64,000 nucleotides of DNA from Eutreptiella sp. 'Long Island Sound 2002' (Eukaryota; Euglenozoa; Euglenophyceae; Eutreptiales; Eutreptiaceae), in assembly GCA_964036045.1 (NCBI GenBank), contig OZ038382.1, forward strand, positions 76,731,918 through 76,795,917, read 5' to 3'. A model generated the notes under the pieces. The model saw only the letters and a list, made by a program, of their open reading frames with translations, had not been told where the DNA came from and ran no database searches. Position 1 is the first letter of the stretch. Each line of letters begins with the position of its first letter. Of this stretch, positions 44,850-55,657 are shown one piece after another. The position numbers and the translations under genes were made by a program.

Positions 44850-45150
44850 AAATGCTTTTGCCACTATGGCATTCAACAAACCTTATCGTCAATAACAACC
44901 CTTTAGCTCAATGCTTTGCTTTACTCTTTACCATGTTGTATCAAGCCGGGGCCTTGTGCATTTTTCAAAACCTATGTTACCCACCGATAATGTGTTTTTG
45001 CAAAACAAGCTCTTCAAGAAATGTTTTGAAATACACCATGCCACACTATGTGAAACAAGCCATGGTTTCAATGCTATGTCATTGCTAACCCTAACCCTAA
45101 TATCATGCACAAAAACAATGTTTTCACACATTGACCATGTGCCCATTTGT
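44850..45150 (+). repeat. Segment duplicated on both sides of the minisatellite (left copy)
   Basis: CCCTAATATCATGCACAAAA followed by ACAATG near 45,095-45,120 is repeated near 48,040-48,070, with further similarity upstream (TTCAACAAACC, CAATGCTTTGC) at 44,873-44,925 and 47,957-47,985. The pair brackets the 65-bp array. The right copy adjoins the transposase stop. Confidence 0.65.
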
Positions 45151-45814
45151 CTTTGTTAGTCTCTTGGCCTTGTGACCGTTTGAAACCCTATGCTTGCCAT
45201 TCAAATTGTGTTTTCTTAGGTAGGTAGGTAGGTATCTTCGGGAGCTCGGGATGCCTCCTTTGACATTGCACCAGGAAGGTCTTACCAAGGGGACGTCTTG
45301 TCCCTCCCACTGCCCTATGTCAGGTGCCTCTTGAGCTGCTCCGACATGTACTTTGGGAGGCATTGTCGCGGCCACCCGGTCCATGTGTCCCGGGTGAGAG
45401 GGTGTCCCCACATGTGTCCATGGGTAGAGCCACTTGCCCCCTCCTTTGGGCGGCAGCTCTCGGGCTGCCCAGCCCTCTGGAGTATCTCTCACCACAAGGG
45501 GTAATGCTCCCAATAGTCTACGGTACGACCGCCTCACCCTTGTGGCTTGAGTTGCGGGGTCACTCTGCTTGGCAGGCGACCCCCTCCTGGACTGTGTACC
45601 GGCTCGCCTGTCACCGGTTGCTTCCATGGCTCCGGGTGACGTTTGCCATGGTCCCCGATGCATCCCGGCCGGGCTCGGACCAGTTGCCTTGGAGTACGGC
45701 TCCTGCCACTGGCCCGGTGGGTCGGCTGGGTCGCTCCAGTGCGTCCCACCCGTGGGGTGTTGGTTCTTTCCTGTCCCTCGGCCGCCCTACGTGTGTGCAG
45801 TGTCCTGCGCCGCT

Positions 45815-47800
45815 TGGCTCCTGTTCACCGCTGTGCCCGCGCGGTTTGTTGTGTTGCGTCTGCGGTGTCCTGGGCCACTTGCCTCCTGTTCGACGGTGTG
45901 CTCGCTCGGTGTGTTGTGTTGCGTGTGCGGTGTCCTGGGCCACTTGGCTCCGGTTCACCGGTGCGCCCGCTGGGTGTGTTGTGTTGCGTGTGCGTTGTCC
46001 CGGGCCACTTAGCTCCTGTTCACCGGTGCGCCCGCTCGGTGTGTCGTGTTACGTGTGCGGTGTCCTGGGCCACTTGGCTCCTGTTCTCCGGTGCGCCCGC
46101 TGGGTGTGTTGTAGTGTGTGCGGAGTCCCGGGCCACTTGGCTCCTGTTCACCGGTACGCCTGCTCGGTGTGTTGCTTAGCGTGTGCGGTGTCCTGGGCCA
46201 CCTGGCCTCCTTTTCCACCGGTGCGCCCGCTCTGTGGGTTGTGATGCGTGTGCCGTGTCCCGGGCCACTTAGCTCCTGTTCACCAGTGTGCCCGCTCGGT
46301 GTGTTGCTTTGCGTGTGCGGTGTCCTGGGCCACCTGGCTCCTGTTCACCAGTGCACCCGCTCGGTGCGTTGTGTTGTGTGTGCGGTGTCCTGGGCCACTT
46401 GGCTCCTGTTCACCTGTGTGCCTGCTCGGTGTGTTGCTTCGCGTGTGCGGCGTAATGGGCCCCTTGGCTCCTGTTCACCGGTGTGCCCACGCCGTGTGTT
46501 GTTTTGCGTGTGCGATGTCCTGGGCCACTTGACTCCTGTTCACTGGTGTGCCCGCTCGGTGTGTTGTGTTGCGTGTACGGTGTCCTGGGCCACTTGGCTC
46601 CTGTTCACCGGTGCGCCCGCTCCGTCCTTTGCTTTGCCTGTGCGGTGTGCCGGGCCACTTGGCTCCTGATCACCGGTGCGCCCGCTCGGTGTGTTGTTTT
46701 GCGTGTGCGGTGTCCTGGGTGACTTGGCTCCTGTTCACCGGTGCGCCCGCTCCGTCCGTTGCTTTGCTCGTGCGGTGTTTCGGGCCACTTGGCTCCTGAT
46801 CACCGGTGCTCCCGCTCTGTGTGTTGGTTTGCGTGTGCGGTGTCCTGGGCCACCTGGCTCCTGTTCACCGGTGTGCTCGCTCAATGTGTTGTGTTGCTTG
46901 TGCGGTGTCCTGGGCCACTTGGCTCCTGTTCACCGGTGCGCCCGCTCGGGGGGTCTGTTGCGTGTACGGTGTCCTGGGCCACTTGGCTTCTGTTCACCAG
47001 TGCGCCCGCTCCATCCTTTGCTTTGCTTGTGCGGTGTCCCGGGCCACTTGGCTCCCGTTCACCGGTGCGCCCCCTCCGTGTGTTGTTTTGCGTGTGCGGT
47101 GTCCCGGGCCACTTGGTTCCTGTTCACTGGTGCGCCCGCTCCGTCCTTTGCTTTTCTTGTGCGGTGTCCCGGGCCACTTGGCTCCTGTTCACCGGTGCGC
47201 CCGCTCGGTGTGTTGTTTTGCGTGTGCGGTGTCCTGGGCCACCTGGCTCCTGTTCACTGGTGTGCTCGCCCGGTGTGTTGTGTTGCGTGTGAGGTGTCCT
47301 GGACCACTTGGCTCCTGTTCACCGGTGTGCCCGCTCGGTGTGTTGTGTTGCGTGTACGGTGTTCTGGGCAGTTTGGCTCCTGTTCACCGGTGCGCCCGCT
47401 CCGTCCCTTGCTTTGCTTGTGCGGTGTCCTGGGCCACCTGGCTCCTGTTCACTGGTGTGCTCGCTCGGTGTGTTGTGTTGCGTATGAGGTGTCCTGGGCC
47501 ACTTGGCTCCTGTTCACTGGTGTGCCCGCTCGGTGTGTTGTGTTGCGTGTACGGTGTTCTGGGCCACTTGGCTCCTGTTCACCGGTGCGCCCGCTCCGTC
47601 CCTTGCTTTGTCTGTGCGGTGTCCTGGGCCACCTGGCTCCTGTTCACCGGTGCGCCCGCTTGGTGTGTTGTTTTGCGTGTGCGGTGTCCTGGGCCACCTG
47701 GCTCCTGTTCACCGGTGTGCTCGCTCGGTGCGTTGTGTTGTGTGTACGGTGTCCTGGGCCGCTTGGCTCTTGTACACCGGTGTGCTCGCTCTGTGTGTTG
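45815..47800 (+). repeat. 65-bp minisatellite, about 30 copies, inside the hAT
   Basis: The landmark CACTTGGCTCCTGTTCACCG recurs at exact 65-bp spacing, for example at 46,591, 46,656, 46,721 and 46,786. Because 65 is not a multiple of three and the unit lacks stops in any plus frame, all three plus frames stay open for up to ~400 codons and encode the same Cys/Pro-rich peptides in rotation. These open frames are therefore not evidence for a gene. Units differ by scattered substitutions. The array is noncoding within the transposon as far as I can tell. Confidence 0.92.
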
Positions 47801-47934
47801 TGCTTTTGGTTGCGCGTGTGGTGTTGCGTGGGCGGGGCGTCGCTGCGGGGCGCTCACCCGTCAATTCGGACGGCGGCTGTCCGTAGCCGGTAGGGGCTGG
47901 GTACCCTCCGGGCGCGTTTTCTTAATTATGTCTT

Positions 47935-48095
47935 TTAACAAACATTTTCAAATTCAACAAACCGTTCCTCCAATGCTTTGCCTTGGAATCGACAATGTTG
48001 CCTTTCACACCATGTACCCTAAGCCATTACTAACCATATCCCTAATATCATGCACAAAAAACAATGCTTTCGTACATTGACAATGTACCCACTAG
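47935..48095 (+). repeat. Segment duplicated on both sides of the minisatellite (right copy)
   Basis: Partner of 44,850-45,150. It overlaps the end of the transposase reading on the other strand (stop near 48,019). Confidence 0.6.
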
Positions 48096-51000
48096 TCCTC
48101 CTCACTCTCCTCATCAGAGGCCTCTTCCTCTTCCTCCGTGCTCTTTTTCTATTTAAAAACTTAGAATATTGGTCCTCTAGTGGACCAAAATCGGGAAAAT
48201 ATTGCATGTTGCTTCTTACAAAAATCAGAAGCTCAACATGCTCCGGGGTTCGCCTTGCGCGTCTTCTTGTGACGAGGTGAGAACATCCACTAAATGTCCT
48301 TTCCGATGATGCGGATGTTGCCGCCGGCGCAACCGCCTTTGATGGTCGTGCCAAAAAGAAATGGTACCAAAGATACCATGCGCGAGAGTTTGATAACTAC
48401 TCAAATTGGTAGTTCGGATATATGTCAAGTATGCATCTTTCTCATTTTGCACTTGATGGTCCGGTACACCATCGACCATGTTACCAAAATTATTGAAAGC
48501 TCGATCAATGACGCCTTCCATTTTCTTCAACAGAGGCTCTTCATCCACTTCCAACTCCAAGGCCTCCACTTTCTCCTCCTTCTCCCTTGCTGTGACTAAT
48601 ATTTCAGCAACTTCCATACTTTTGCGGAATACTTCGGCGGCATAACCCACATTTTCTTCTCTGATTAGATCTGCCAAATGCAAGGCCATCGATGGGTCCA
48701 ATTGTAGGGCGAGGAGGGTACTGTCAGGCGGGAGATCGCCGAATCTGTCTTCCAGCTGAGTTTTGAGCAGCTGGATGCATTGGGCGATCCTTTCTGGCAC
48801 CTGCGCATCAGGGCAGACACAGTGGCGACAGCGCATTTGAGGTTTTCTTTTGGGCCTTCTGAGCACGATTATGACTGCGGGTGTGTTTTTGTCTTACAAA
48901 TTTGTGTTCTGCAACGCAGTAGCTTTCAAATGAGCCCCATAATGTCGAATTCTTGACTGGCGTCGGTCAAGGGCTGTTAAGGGATCGGCACACTTTCTGT
49001 TCACCACCACTTCAGACAGTTCCGTAAAGTGCAGCAACAATCATACCAATGACAGTGGGACGCGTTCTTGAGCACCATTACGGTGAACATGGACAAATCC
49101 AGAAGAGACGTCGCGGCTCAGCTGAGTAATCAAGACATGCGCAACGTTGCTTGTCAGATAAGATTCGCCCTCCAAAAAATATGTGGCTTCAGCGAACGGC
49201 TGCGAAACACCAATCAGAAACCTCAGAACACAAATTTCGGATGCTGTAGGGAGTAGCTGTTGATATTCTTCCGCCATGGAGTCGTCATTGAAAACCTCAC
49301 GTAGTGTTTGAATATGCGCTAACACGCTCTTCGCCATCATAAATGTCGCATTCCATTGCGTTGGCACGTTCTGCCCAAATGAATGTGTGTAGGAGATCGA
49401 ACTTCAGACAAGAGCGCAAGCGCTTTGTGCCTACTTGACGCTCTGCCGGCATGTCGCAGTGAGCGAATGGAGGAGCACATGATTGATCGTTCGACGGGAG
49501 AACGAGAAAAAAAGAGTGAGTACACCAACAATCAATGCAAGAGAGAGCGAAAAGCAGTGCGTCTGAACCATGCGATGAAGGTGTGAATGCACAACCCTGC
49601 CAAACTCGAAATCCAACAAGAGCGCTAGCGCTTTTTTCCTAGTCAATGCGCTGCATGTCGCAGTGAGCGAATGGAGGAGCGAAAGACCGATCGATCAATG
49701 GGAGAAGGAGAAAACAGGAGGGAGTACACGAGCCAGCACCGCAAGAGAGAGCGAAAACCACTGCGTCCGAACCACGCGCCCTCAAGCAATGCAAAGAAGG
49801 CGATTGAACGATTGAACACTCGAGTAACTGACCTGCTTCAGTGAGAAATTGGAGGTGCCATGCTTGTGTGCTGCCTGCGTCAGTTTGCGGTGCACTTTGG
49901 TGGAGTTGTTAACATATGCAACGAGTTTCTTACATTTTGCAATCACTGCCACCACAGTGTTGATAGGATCGTCGTCTGCTGGATTTCCTGCATTTCCAAT
50001 GCCATATTGGACGTACCGTTGTAGGGTATGGGCGTACCAACCTCTGAAGTTGAGGTCCATCAACCCAACTGCCTTTTTCATATTTGCGGCATTGTCGGGT
50101 GTAATCACACTAATGTCGTCACTGCTCAAGTCCTTTCTGCGTAGCACAGCCCCAAGCCAGCTGGCTATTGCTACTCCTGTGTGGCTGTCCTCAGAAAACA
50201 CGTTCACATCCAAAAGTACATGGACAAAGTGCAGATCTCCAGTGAAGAAGGACGCGTTTACGGCTCCATAGGCATTATGCTGAACTGTGGAGGTCCACAA
50301 ATCAGTTTGTAACGCGATAGCAGGTTGTCCCCATTTCTCCTTTGCTTCAAACAGCATTTGCTGTAACTTCTTCTCCATCATTGCTTTGGCGACTGATAGA
50401 ATCTTTCTGACCGTCCCTCGACAGGCTGGTGTATAACCAGCACAGAGACCACCCACAAAGGCACGCAGTGTGGCGCTCTCAACTGTAGGTGCAATTGTTG
50501 CAAGAGCAGACACTACCCATTTGGTAAGATGATAGTGATGAACCAGGCTCCTGGCAAAGGGCATGTTATACTGCAAGGAACCCTGTGCATCCTGTACCAC
50601 TTTGTGCCGAGGTGAGTACATTGCGAGTTGCACCCAAAGGCTGTAATGTTTGGGATTCATGTGTGAAAACAGTGCACTAGTTGATGTAGCATGGTTGGTG
50701 ACTTTCTGCCCACACACACGACAGCTGAAGAGGCCTGGATTCAACTTCAGAAAGTGATCGTACACTCTTGATCTCTGCTCTGCAGGTCTGAGGCAAAGCA
50801 AACACTGCGCTGGTGTCTGAGGAGTTGCTGGTGTACTTGAAGAAGATGCCGTGTCCTGCGATCCCTGTAGACTCTGAGAAAGGTGACTATCACGACGGGC
50901 TTGTTCAGCCGCAGTGATAAGCTTACAATTGTCCCCAGCATACCCTTTGAACTGTGTCTCACTGATTGCATATGTCCGCAGTTCCCCAGTGTTCTCCTTG

Positions 51001-51398
51001 ACCTGCATCTGAAAAGCGCCTGGTGGATGCTTGCCTTTAGGCCATTGGTAGTTTGGGTCCCCGGAAACAATCTCTGCTTCCCATTTTTTTTTGCGATCAT
51101 AACCACTGAGTCCAGACCAGAAAATGCGAGGAACCTGGAATGTAACCCCAATATTGTCCACTTTGTCCACCAGCAGGATGTGTTGCTGCATTTCTGTCAG
51201 TGAAAAATGCAGAATCATGAAGAATCTTACATTGAAACGTTGCAAGAAACAATTCAAACGTGTACTGATTTGTTTTTTTTTGCAATGTGAAGTGCTGTTG
51301 TGGCAGACGGAAAAATGTCGCTTTTTGTAAAACAAATGTCGCTTTTCGTGCTGGCAGTGATGTGTTGGCAGTGCACATGCTTCACCTCTGGTGAGCAT
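48019..51398 (-). CDS. hAT transposase, three exons, one late frameshift
   Basis: Exon 1 runs from an ATG at 51,398 (or a later one, about 51,190) to 49,833. It has a BED-type finger (CRVCGQK ... LFSHMNPKH), TDLWTSTVQHNAYGAV with the first catalytic Asp, ISVITPDNAANMKKAV with the second, and WYAHTLQRYVQ. Intron 1 (49,371-49,832) starts GTCAGT and ends TTGGGCAG. Exon 2 (49,370-49,047) starts NVPTQWNATFMM, the conserved hAT R-W region (here Q-W). Intron 2 (48,801-49,046) starts GTATGA and ends GCGCAG. Exon 3 (from 48,800) reads VPERIAQCIQLL and LALQLDPSMAL (third acidic region). Both introns are phase 0. Near 48,350 the frame shifts to ATSASSERTFSGCSHLVT, the C-terminal dimerisation motif, ending about 48,019. 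It catalyses cut-and-paste transposition. Apart from the shift it looks complete. Confidence 0.88.
49371..49832 (-). other. Intron 1 of the hAT transposase, with internal ~200-bp duplication
   Basis: The intron keeps the exon frame (phase 0 on both sides). Inside, AAGAGAGAGCGAAAA...CACTGCGTC/CAGTGCGTC-type text is repeated at about 49,540 and 49,742, and GTCGCAGTGAGCGAATGGAG at about 49,453 and 49,659. Confidence 0.75.
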
Positions 51399-51481
51399 GC
51401 TGCCACTGAGATTTGTAGGGAGATTTTCCCAAAAACGTTACGGAGAATTTGCCGTGGAATATTTCATTTATGTATTGTTTT

Positions 51482-51975
51482 GGCTGTTCTGCAATGGTTA
51501 GCGTAATTTTGCCACAAAACAAAATGTCGCTTTTGTTACAATATCATTCAGCATGCAATAACAACAACCATCCAAAAGCCTCTAGAAAATCCAAGAATGC
51601 AAATACCCAAACACCATAATGTCAAAAACAAGGAGTGCTGGAGGTGGCTGTTCTGCAATGGTGAGCGTAGTTTTGCCGCAAAAAAAAAGGCGCTTTTGTT
51701 ACAATATCATTCAGCAGGCAATAACAACAACCATCCAAAAGCCTCTAGGAAATACAAGAATGCAAATACCCAAACACCATAATGTCAAAAACAAGGAGTG
51801 CTGGTGATGGCTGTTCTGCAATGGTTAGCGTAGTTTTGCCGCAAAAACAAATGTCGCTTTTGTTACAATATCATTCAGCACGCAATAACAACAACCATCC
51901 AAAAGCCTCTAGGAAATACAAGAATGCAAATATCCAAACACCAAAATGTCAAAAACAAGGAGTGCTTGAGGGAGC
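51482..51975. repeat. Three tandem ~163-bp repeats upstream of the transposase
   Basis: GGCTGTTCTGCAATGG(T/A)-type landmarks lie at 51,482, 51,646 and 51,809. Each unit continues through GTTACAATATCATTCAGCA and CATCCAAAAGCCTCTAG. They are in the 5' region of the transposase gene, so a promoter or binding-site role is possible but unsupported. Confidence 0.85.
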
Positions 51976-52157
51976 GAATTGTTGAGCCTGAAGCATCGCA
52001 GTGTCATCGATTTGGATGCCAGTTTCATATTTTCTCGAAAGACATGGTGTTTCTCATGAAATGAAATATTTTTTTGTTCTTGTTTCATATGAAATGAGCG
52101 ATTATTTTGTCTCGTTTCACTTTTTTCGAGAATATTTTTTTTTCATACCAAACTCTA

Positions 52158-52165
52158 CGCTCGGC
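52158..52165. repeat. Right 8-bp target-site duplication of the hAT element
   Basis: CGCTCGGC, identical to 44,455-44,462. Confidence 0.9.
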
Positions 52166-52570
52166 AGGGACTACCAGCGCCGCGTCCGCGCCCGCCTGCT
52201 AGAGCTCCGGGACCCCCTTCGCCAGCGGTGGGAGGACCTCTGGCTCCATCGTCTCGGCTCCTGGTCGCCGCACTCCCACCTCCCGCACACCTGCCACCTC
52301 TGCGGAGACCGCGATACGGTATCCTCCGCAGCACCGACGGGGACCAACAGGTGCACGCAGTGCTCCCAGGTGGCCGCATGCCCCTGGCCCGAACGACCAA
52401 CGGGCCCGCGCAGACGCACCGAAGAGGAGGCGCTGCACCGACGTATCGGGGGGGCACCCACCCCCTCACACGGCCACGCGGGCCCTGCGGGCGCTGCCCT
52501 CCTTCGGATCCACGTGCACCTGCGGGACCCCACGTCCGTTGCGCACTTGTTGCACGTGTTCGCGCCCTGA
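52158..52570 (+). pseudogene. ORF2 of element G: C-terminal zinc domain, after the hAT
   Basis: Resumes RDYQRRVRARLLELRDPL and reads LPHTCHLCGDRDTVSSAAP, NRCTQCSQVAACPWPE, then RIHVHLRDPTSVAHLLHVFA with a TGA at 52,568. Two CxxC pairs separated by about 20 residues form a zinc-ribbon-like unit. Copy A matches at 16,200-16,611 with mostly conservative or silent differences, and both copies stop at the same place. This defines the C-terminus of ORF2 in this family. Confidence 0.65.
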
Positions 52571-52619
52571 CCCCCACCCGCCGCCACGCTTTGCAGAGCC
52601 CGCAGCACGGGGGAACAGG

Positions 52620-53792
52620 CCGCAGCACACCAGTGCCTGCCGCCGCGCGCAAAAGGGAGCCGTCCGGGGCCTGGTGGCAGACACGGTGACGGAGGCGCAC
52701 AAGGCACAGGCTGCCGCCTAACACAACCCGGCGGGCAGTGCGAGGGCTTTCCTCAGCGAGGCCGCCATCCCGGCCGTCCGCGCCCTGAACGGAGCGGGGG
52801 CCCCTAAGCTGCTCACGAGGATGCACTGGATCGTGAACGCTGTCCAGCACGGGCTCATAAGCCCTGAGGCAGCCCTCTACGGGCACTGGATGGAGTGGCG
52901 CACGTCCAACCGGTCAGGCCGGCCCCTGTCAATGGGAAACACCCTACGGCTGACGGGCGCAGGGTCTACCATGTCCCTCCACAGCAGCGCCCCAGCCCTG
53001 CTGCACTCCCTCAAGACGCGCTGCCCCGGGGACGCGGCCCCGTACATGAACCAGGCGCAGACCACATACCCAGGAAGGGTGTCCAAATCGGATGCGGCGC
53101 TCCAACTTTTGCATCCGCCGGAGGAGGACCTGGAGGTGGGCGGAAGAACGGTGTTCGTAGAAAGCGCGGGCGAGGCGTCCACCCCCCCCCGTACGCCGTC
53201 GCGTGCGAGGCATTCCCCAGAGAGCCAGCATGGTGCCCCGCCCTCCCGCCGGCGACGCACGCAGCCCGCGGCTGGGGCAGCCCGCACCTGTTCCCCCCCT
53301 CCCCAGAACTGGGGGTGCCCACCACAGGGGCAGATCCTCCAGCAAGAGCGCCCGGTCACCCCCCTGCTCCTCCTCGTCGTCACGACCCGCGGGGACCCGG
53401 AGCCGGTCCTGGGGATCACCCCTAACCACCTGTACGGGGCAGGGCCCATGCCCCGCCCCCCCCTCCCGGCGCCTGCAGTGCGGGACGGGGTACACGCCTT
53501 CACGCGAACACAGGAGGTCACCGCCGTCACGGAAGTCCACCTGGTGCGGCTCCCCTCAGCGCCACCCGACGACCCCCTGGGGCCCAGCGCCCTGAGCCCT
53601 GCCCCAGACTGGGAACTGTGGCGCGACGTGTGGGCCGCATGGCTCACCCACCTCCTGCCCCAATGCCGATGGATGACCACCAGCCCCCGCCCGCGCGGGG
53701 CCGACGCCACCGCCAGCCCCCCCTCCCAGTTCACCCCTCCCCCCCGCGGAACACTGCACGGCACCGCCCACGGCACACCAGAGATGCACTAG
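52620..53792 (+). pseudogene. ORF3 of element G, conserved protein of unknown function
   Basis: Text starts RGLVADTVTEAHKAQAAA (then a TAA at about 52,719) and continues ARAFLSEAAIPAVRALNGAG. From 52,821 the frame is open to 53,792: MHWIVNAVQHGLISPEAALY, MEWRTSNRSGRPLSMGNTLR, LLHPPEEDLEVGGRTVFVES, VTPLLLLVVTTRGDPEPVLG and DWELWRDVWAAWLTHLL. A local frame change affects about 53,190-53,330. The order matches copy A ORF3 throughout. No catalytic motif or membrane segment is evident, and the VTPLLLLVVTTRG strand is too short for a membrane helix. Position between ORF2 and ORF4 suggests an accessory product. Confidence 0.6.
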
Positions 53793-53825
53793 GAAGTAGT
53801 GGACAAGACACGCCTGCCGCCACGC

Positions 53826-55657
53826 ATGCCTACCAGGATAACAGTGATGTCGGACTCCGATGGCTCTCCCCAGCGGGACGACCGGCACCACCGCCGGTCC
53901 CGCTCCCGCTCCCCCGTCTCCCCGGGGTACGCGGGAGAGACCCTCGCGGAGCGCGAGGAGCGGCGGCTGGCAGAGGCAGCGTTGCCGGTCCGGCCGCTGG
54001 CTGGGCAGCCCCGGGCGGCCCCTCGCCGACCTGAGCCGTCGACCCAGGAGCCAGCGCCGATCGAGGTGACCACCCCCGCCGCCCAGTACGCGAACCCTGC
54101 CGCTCTGCCCCCGGAGGGGACCCCAGGCGCGCAGAGAGCTGAGACCGCGGACCAAGCAGGCCACACCACGGCCCCGACCGACCACGCCGCGGCCCCCGGC
54201 ACGCCGCCAGCGCGGGGAGTAGCCCCAGTGGGGGCCCTGAGCGCCTCGACGGGAGCCGCCGCAGCCGCAGCGGGGGGCAGGGAGGGCGGAAGTACCGCGC
54301 CCACACCAATCCCAGCGGCACCCACACCAGCCCACACAATCCGTACCCCATCAAGGCTGCCTTCACTAAGGGGAGGCAGCGGCCTGTCCGCCCCCCGTTG
54401 CCCGAGCGTACGCCGCCAGGCATCATGCTGCTGCAGCTGCAGCGGCAGCAGGACACCCGGCGCGTGATTTTGGAGGGGGGGGGGGTGCGCAGACGGGGCA
54501 GGGTGCCAGCCACGGGAGCGCGGAACGAGGAACGGGAGGCGACAGGGAGAGTGCCCAAGGCCACGCGCAGGGGACAGACCTGGGCGCACGCGGCAAGGAG
54601 CGAGGGCGAAGTCGTGGGTAAGGCGCCGAAGCCAGCGGCAGCGGAGAGGGGCAGAGCACGGGCAGCGGGCAGGAACGGGGAAAGGGCAAGGGCACGGGAA
54701 AGACCCGCAGGGACGGGAGCAGGGCGCCCCGGCGGGCGGCCAAGGAGCGCATGGAGGGGAGCGGGCTGCGGTCGACGAACCGGGGCGCAGCTAGGGACTG
54801 GGGCACGGGCACGGGAAGGATACGGGCACCAGGGGTGCAGGCAAGGGCGTAGGCAAGCAGGCCGGGAAGGAACCCCAGGGCAAGGGGGGGAAGGGCAGCG
54901 TAGACCCCCGGGGACAGGCAGGGCGGGGCACGGGAGTCATCTGGGGGGGGCAGGGCGGAGGACGACGGACGGGGAGGCGGGGCACCCCTGCAGCTGGACG
55001 TTCAGCCGGTGTGGTGCTTTCTCCCCGGCATCCAACAAAAGCCGGCGCACCACACCCACCTCTACAACATCGACCCTGATGCGGGGGACCTCATCCCCCC
55101 CCGACCCCCCAGACGCCAACACCAGCCGGCCTCGCCCGTGGCGCCGGAGCTGAGGGGAGAGCCGGCGCGGATGGCTGCTGCCCCGGCGGCGGGGGGACGG
55201 GGCGCGGCGCTGGCGCTGCAGGCACGGGCGCCGCAGGGGGAGCCGGCGCGGGGGGAAGGGGGGGCCCGGTCCTGGGACCGGGACTGGGACGGGGTCCCGG
55301 ACCCCCTTGGGAGCGAGGGCCTCCCCCTTGTGCTGGAGGTGCAAGAGCCTGCTCAGGGACCACCAGGGGGATGAGGAACCGGCCCTTCGATTTCGTGCTT
55401 CTATGGAGGGAGGGGGGTGGGCGATCCCGGAGGACCACGGGAGGGTCCTCTGGGATGTGATTTCGGCGGCGTGGCCCGACAGGGAGCTGACGTGGCCAAC
55501 GTTCCTGGAGGGGGGGGCGCTGCTCCGCATCACGGATGCGGAGGCCAACAACTGGCTCCCCCGGGCTCTGCGCACCGACCTCACCCACTGGCGCTACCGC
55601 CTGCGGAACCCACCGCCGCCTCAGCCCCAGCCCCCCCGCAAGCGGGGACGCAGGTAA
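53826..55657 (+). pseudogene. ORF4 of element G: SR-rich N-terminus, low-complexity middle, conserved C-terminal domain
   Basis: ATG at 53,826 begins MPTRITVMSDSDGSPQRDDR followed by HHRRSRSRSPVS and ETLAEREERRLAEAA. A frameshift near 54,410 leads to MLLQLQRQQDTRRVILEGGG and a Gly/Arg/Ala-rich region. Near 55,020 the frame of 55009-55374 gives PGIQQKPAHHTHLYNIDPDA (only three His, against a long His tract in copy A). After another shift near 55,340 it reads LLRITDAEANNWLPRALRTD and the tail PPRKRGRR with a TAA at 55,655. The conserved blocks interleaved with variable low-complexity DNA indicate a real protein. RNA binding through SR/RGG segments and a basic tail is inference. Confidence 0.55.

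Larger units (their letters stand above)
44463..52157 (-). mobile_element. hAT DNA transposon, 7.7 kb, nested in element G
   Basis: The ends form terminal inverted repeats: left TAGTGTTTGGAATGA, right (reverse complement) TAGAGTTTGGTATGA, both fitting the hAT consensus YARNG. The element is flanked by the exact 8-bp duplication CGCTCGGC and encodes a hAT transposase on the minus strand. A subterminal motif, ATGAGCGATT followed by a TCTCGTTT-like block, occurs twice near the left end (44,497 and 44,559) and once near the right (52,094), all in the same orientation. Such motifs are typical transposase-binding sites. The segment 44,600-45,800 holds A+T-rich and then G+C-balanced noncoding DNA. 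Removal of the element restores the ORF2 reading frame text of element G, so it inserted after G. Confidence 0.92.

Noticed and set aside
45085-45101. CTAACCCTAACCCTAAT as an interstitial telomere repeat
   Set aside because: Only two to three units, and the duplicated copy at 48,025-48,045 reads TAACCATATCCCTAAT, so it is local drift and not a telomeric insertion.
45643-48080. Large plus-strand open frames (180 to 424 codons) with repeated Cys/Pro-rich peptides
   Set aside because: They are the 65-bp minisatellite read in three frames. The same peptides appear in all three frames in rotation, so no single frame is favoured.
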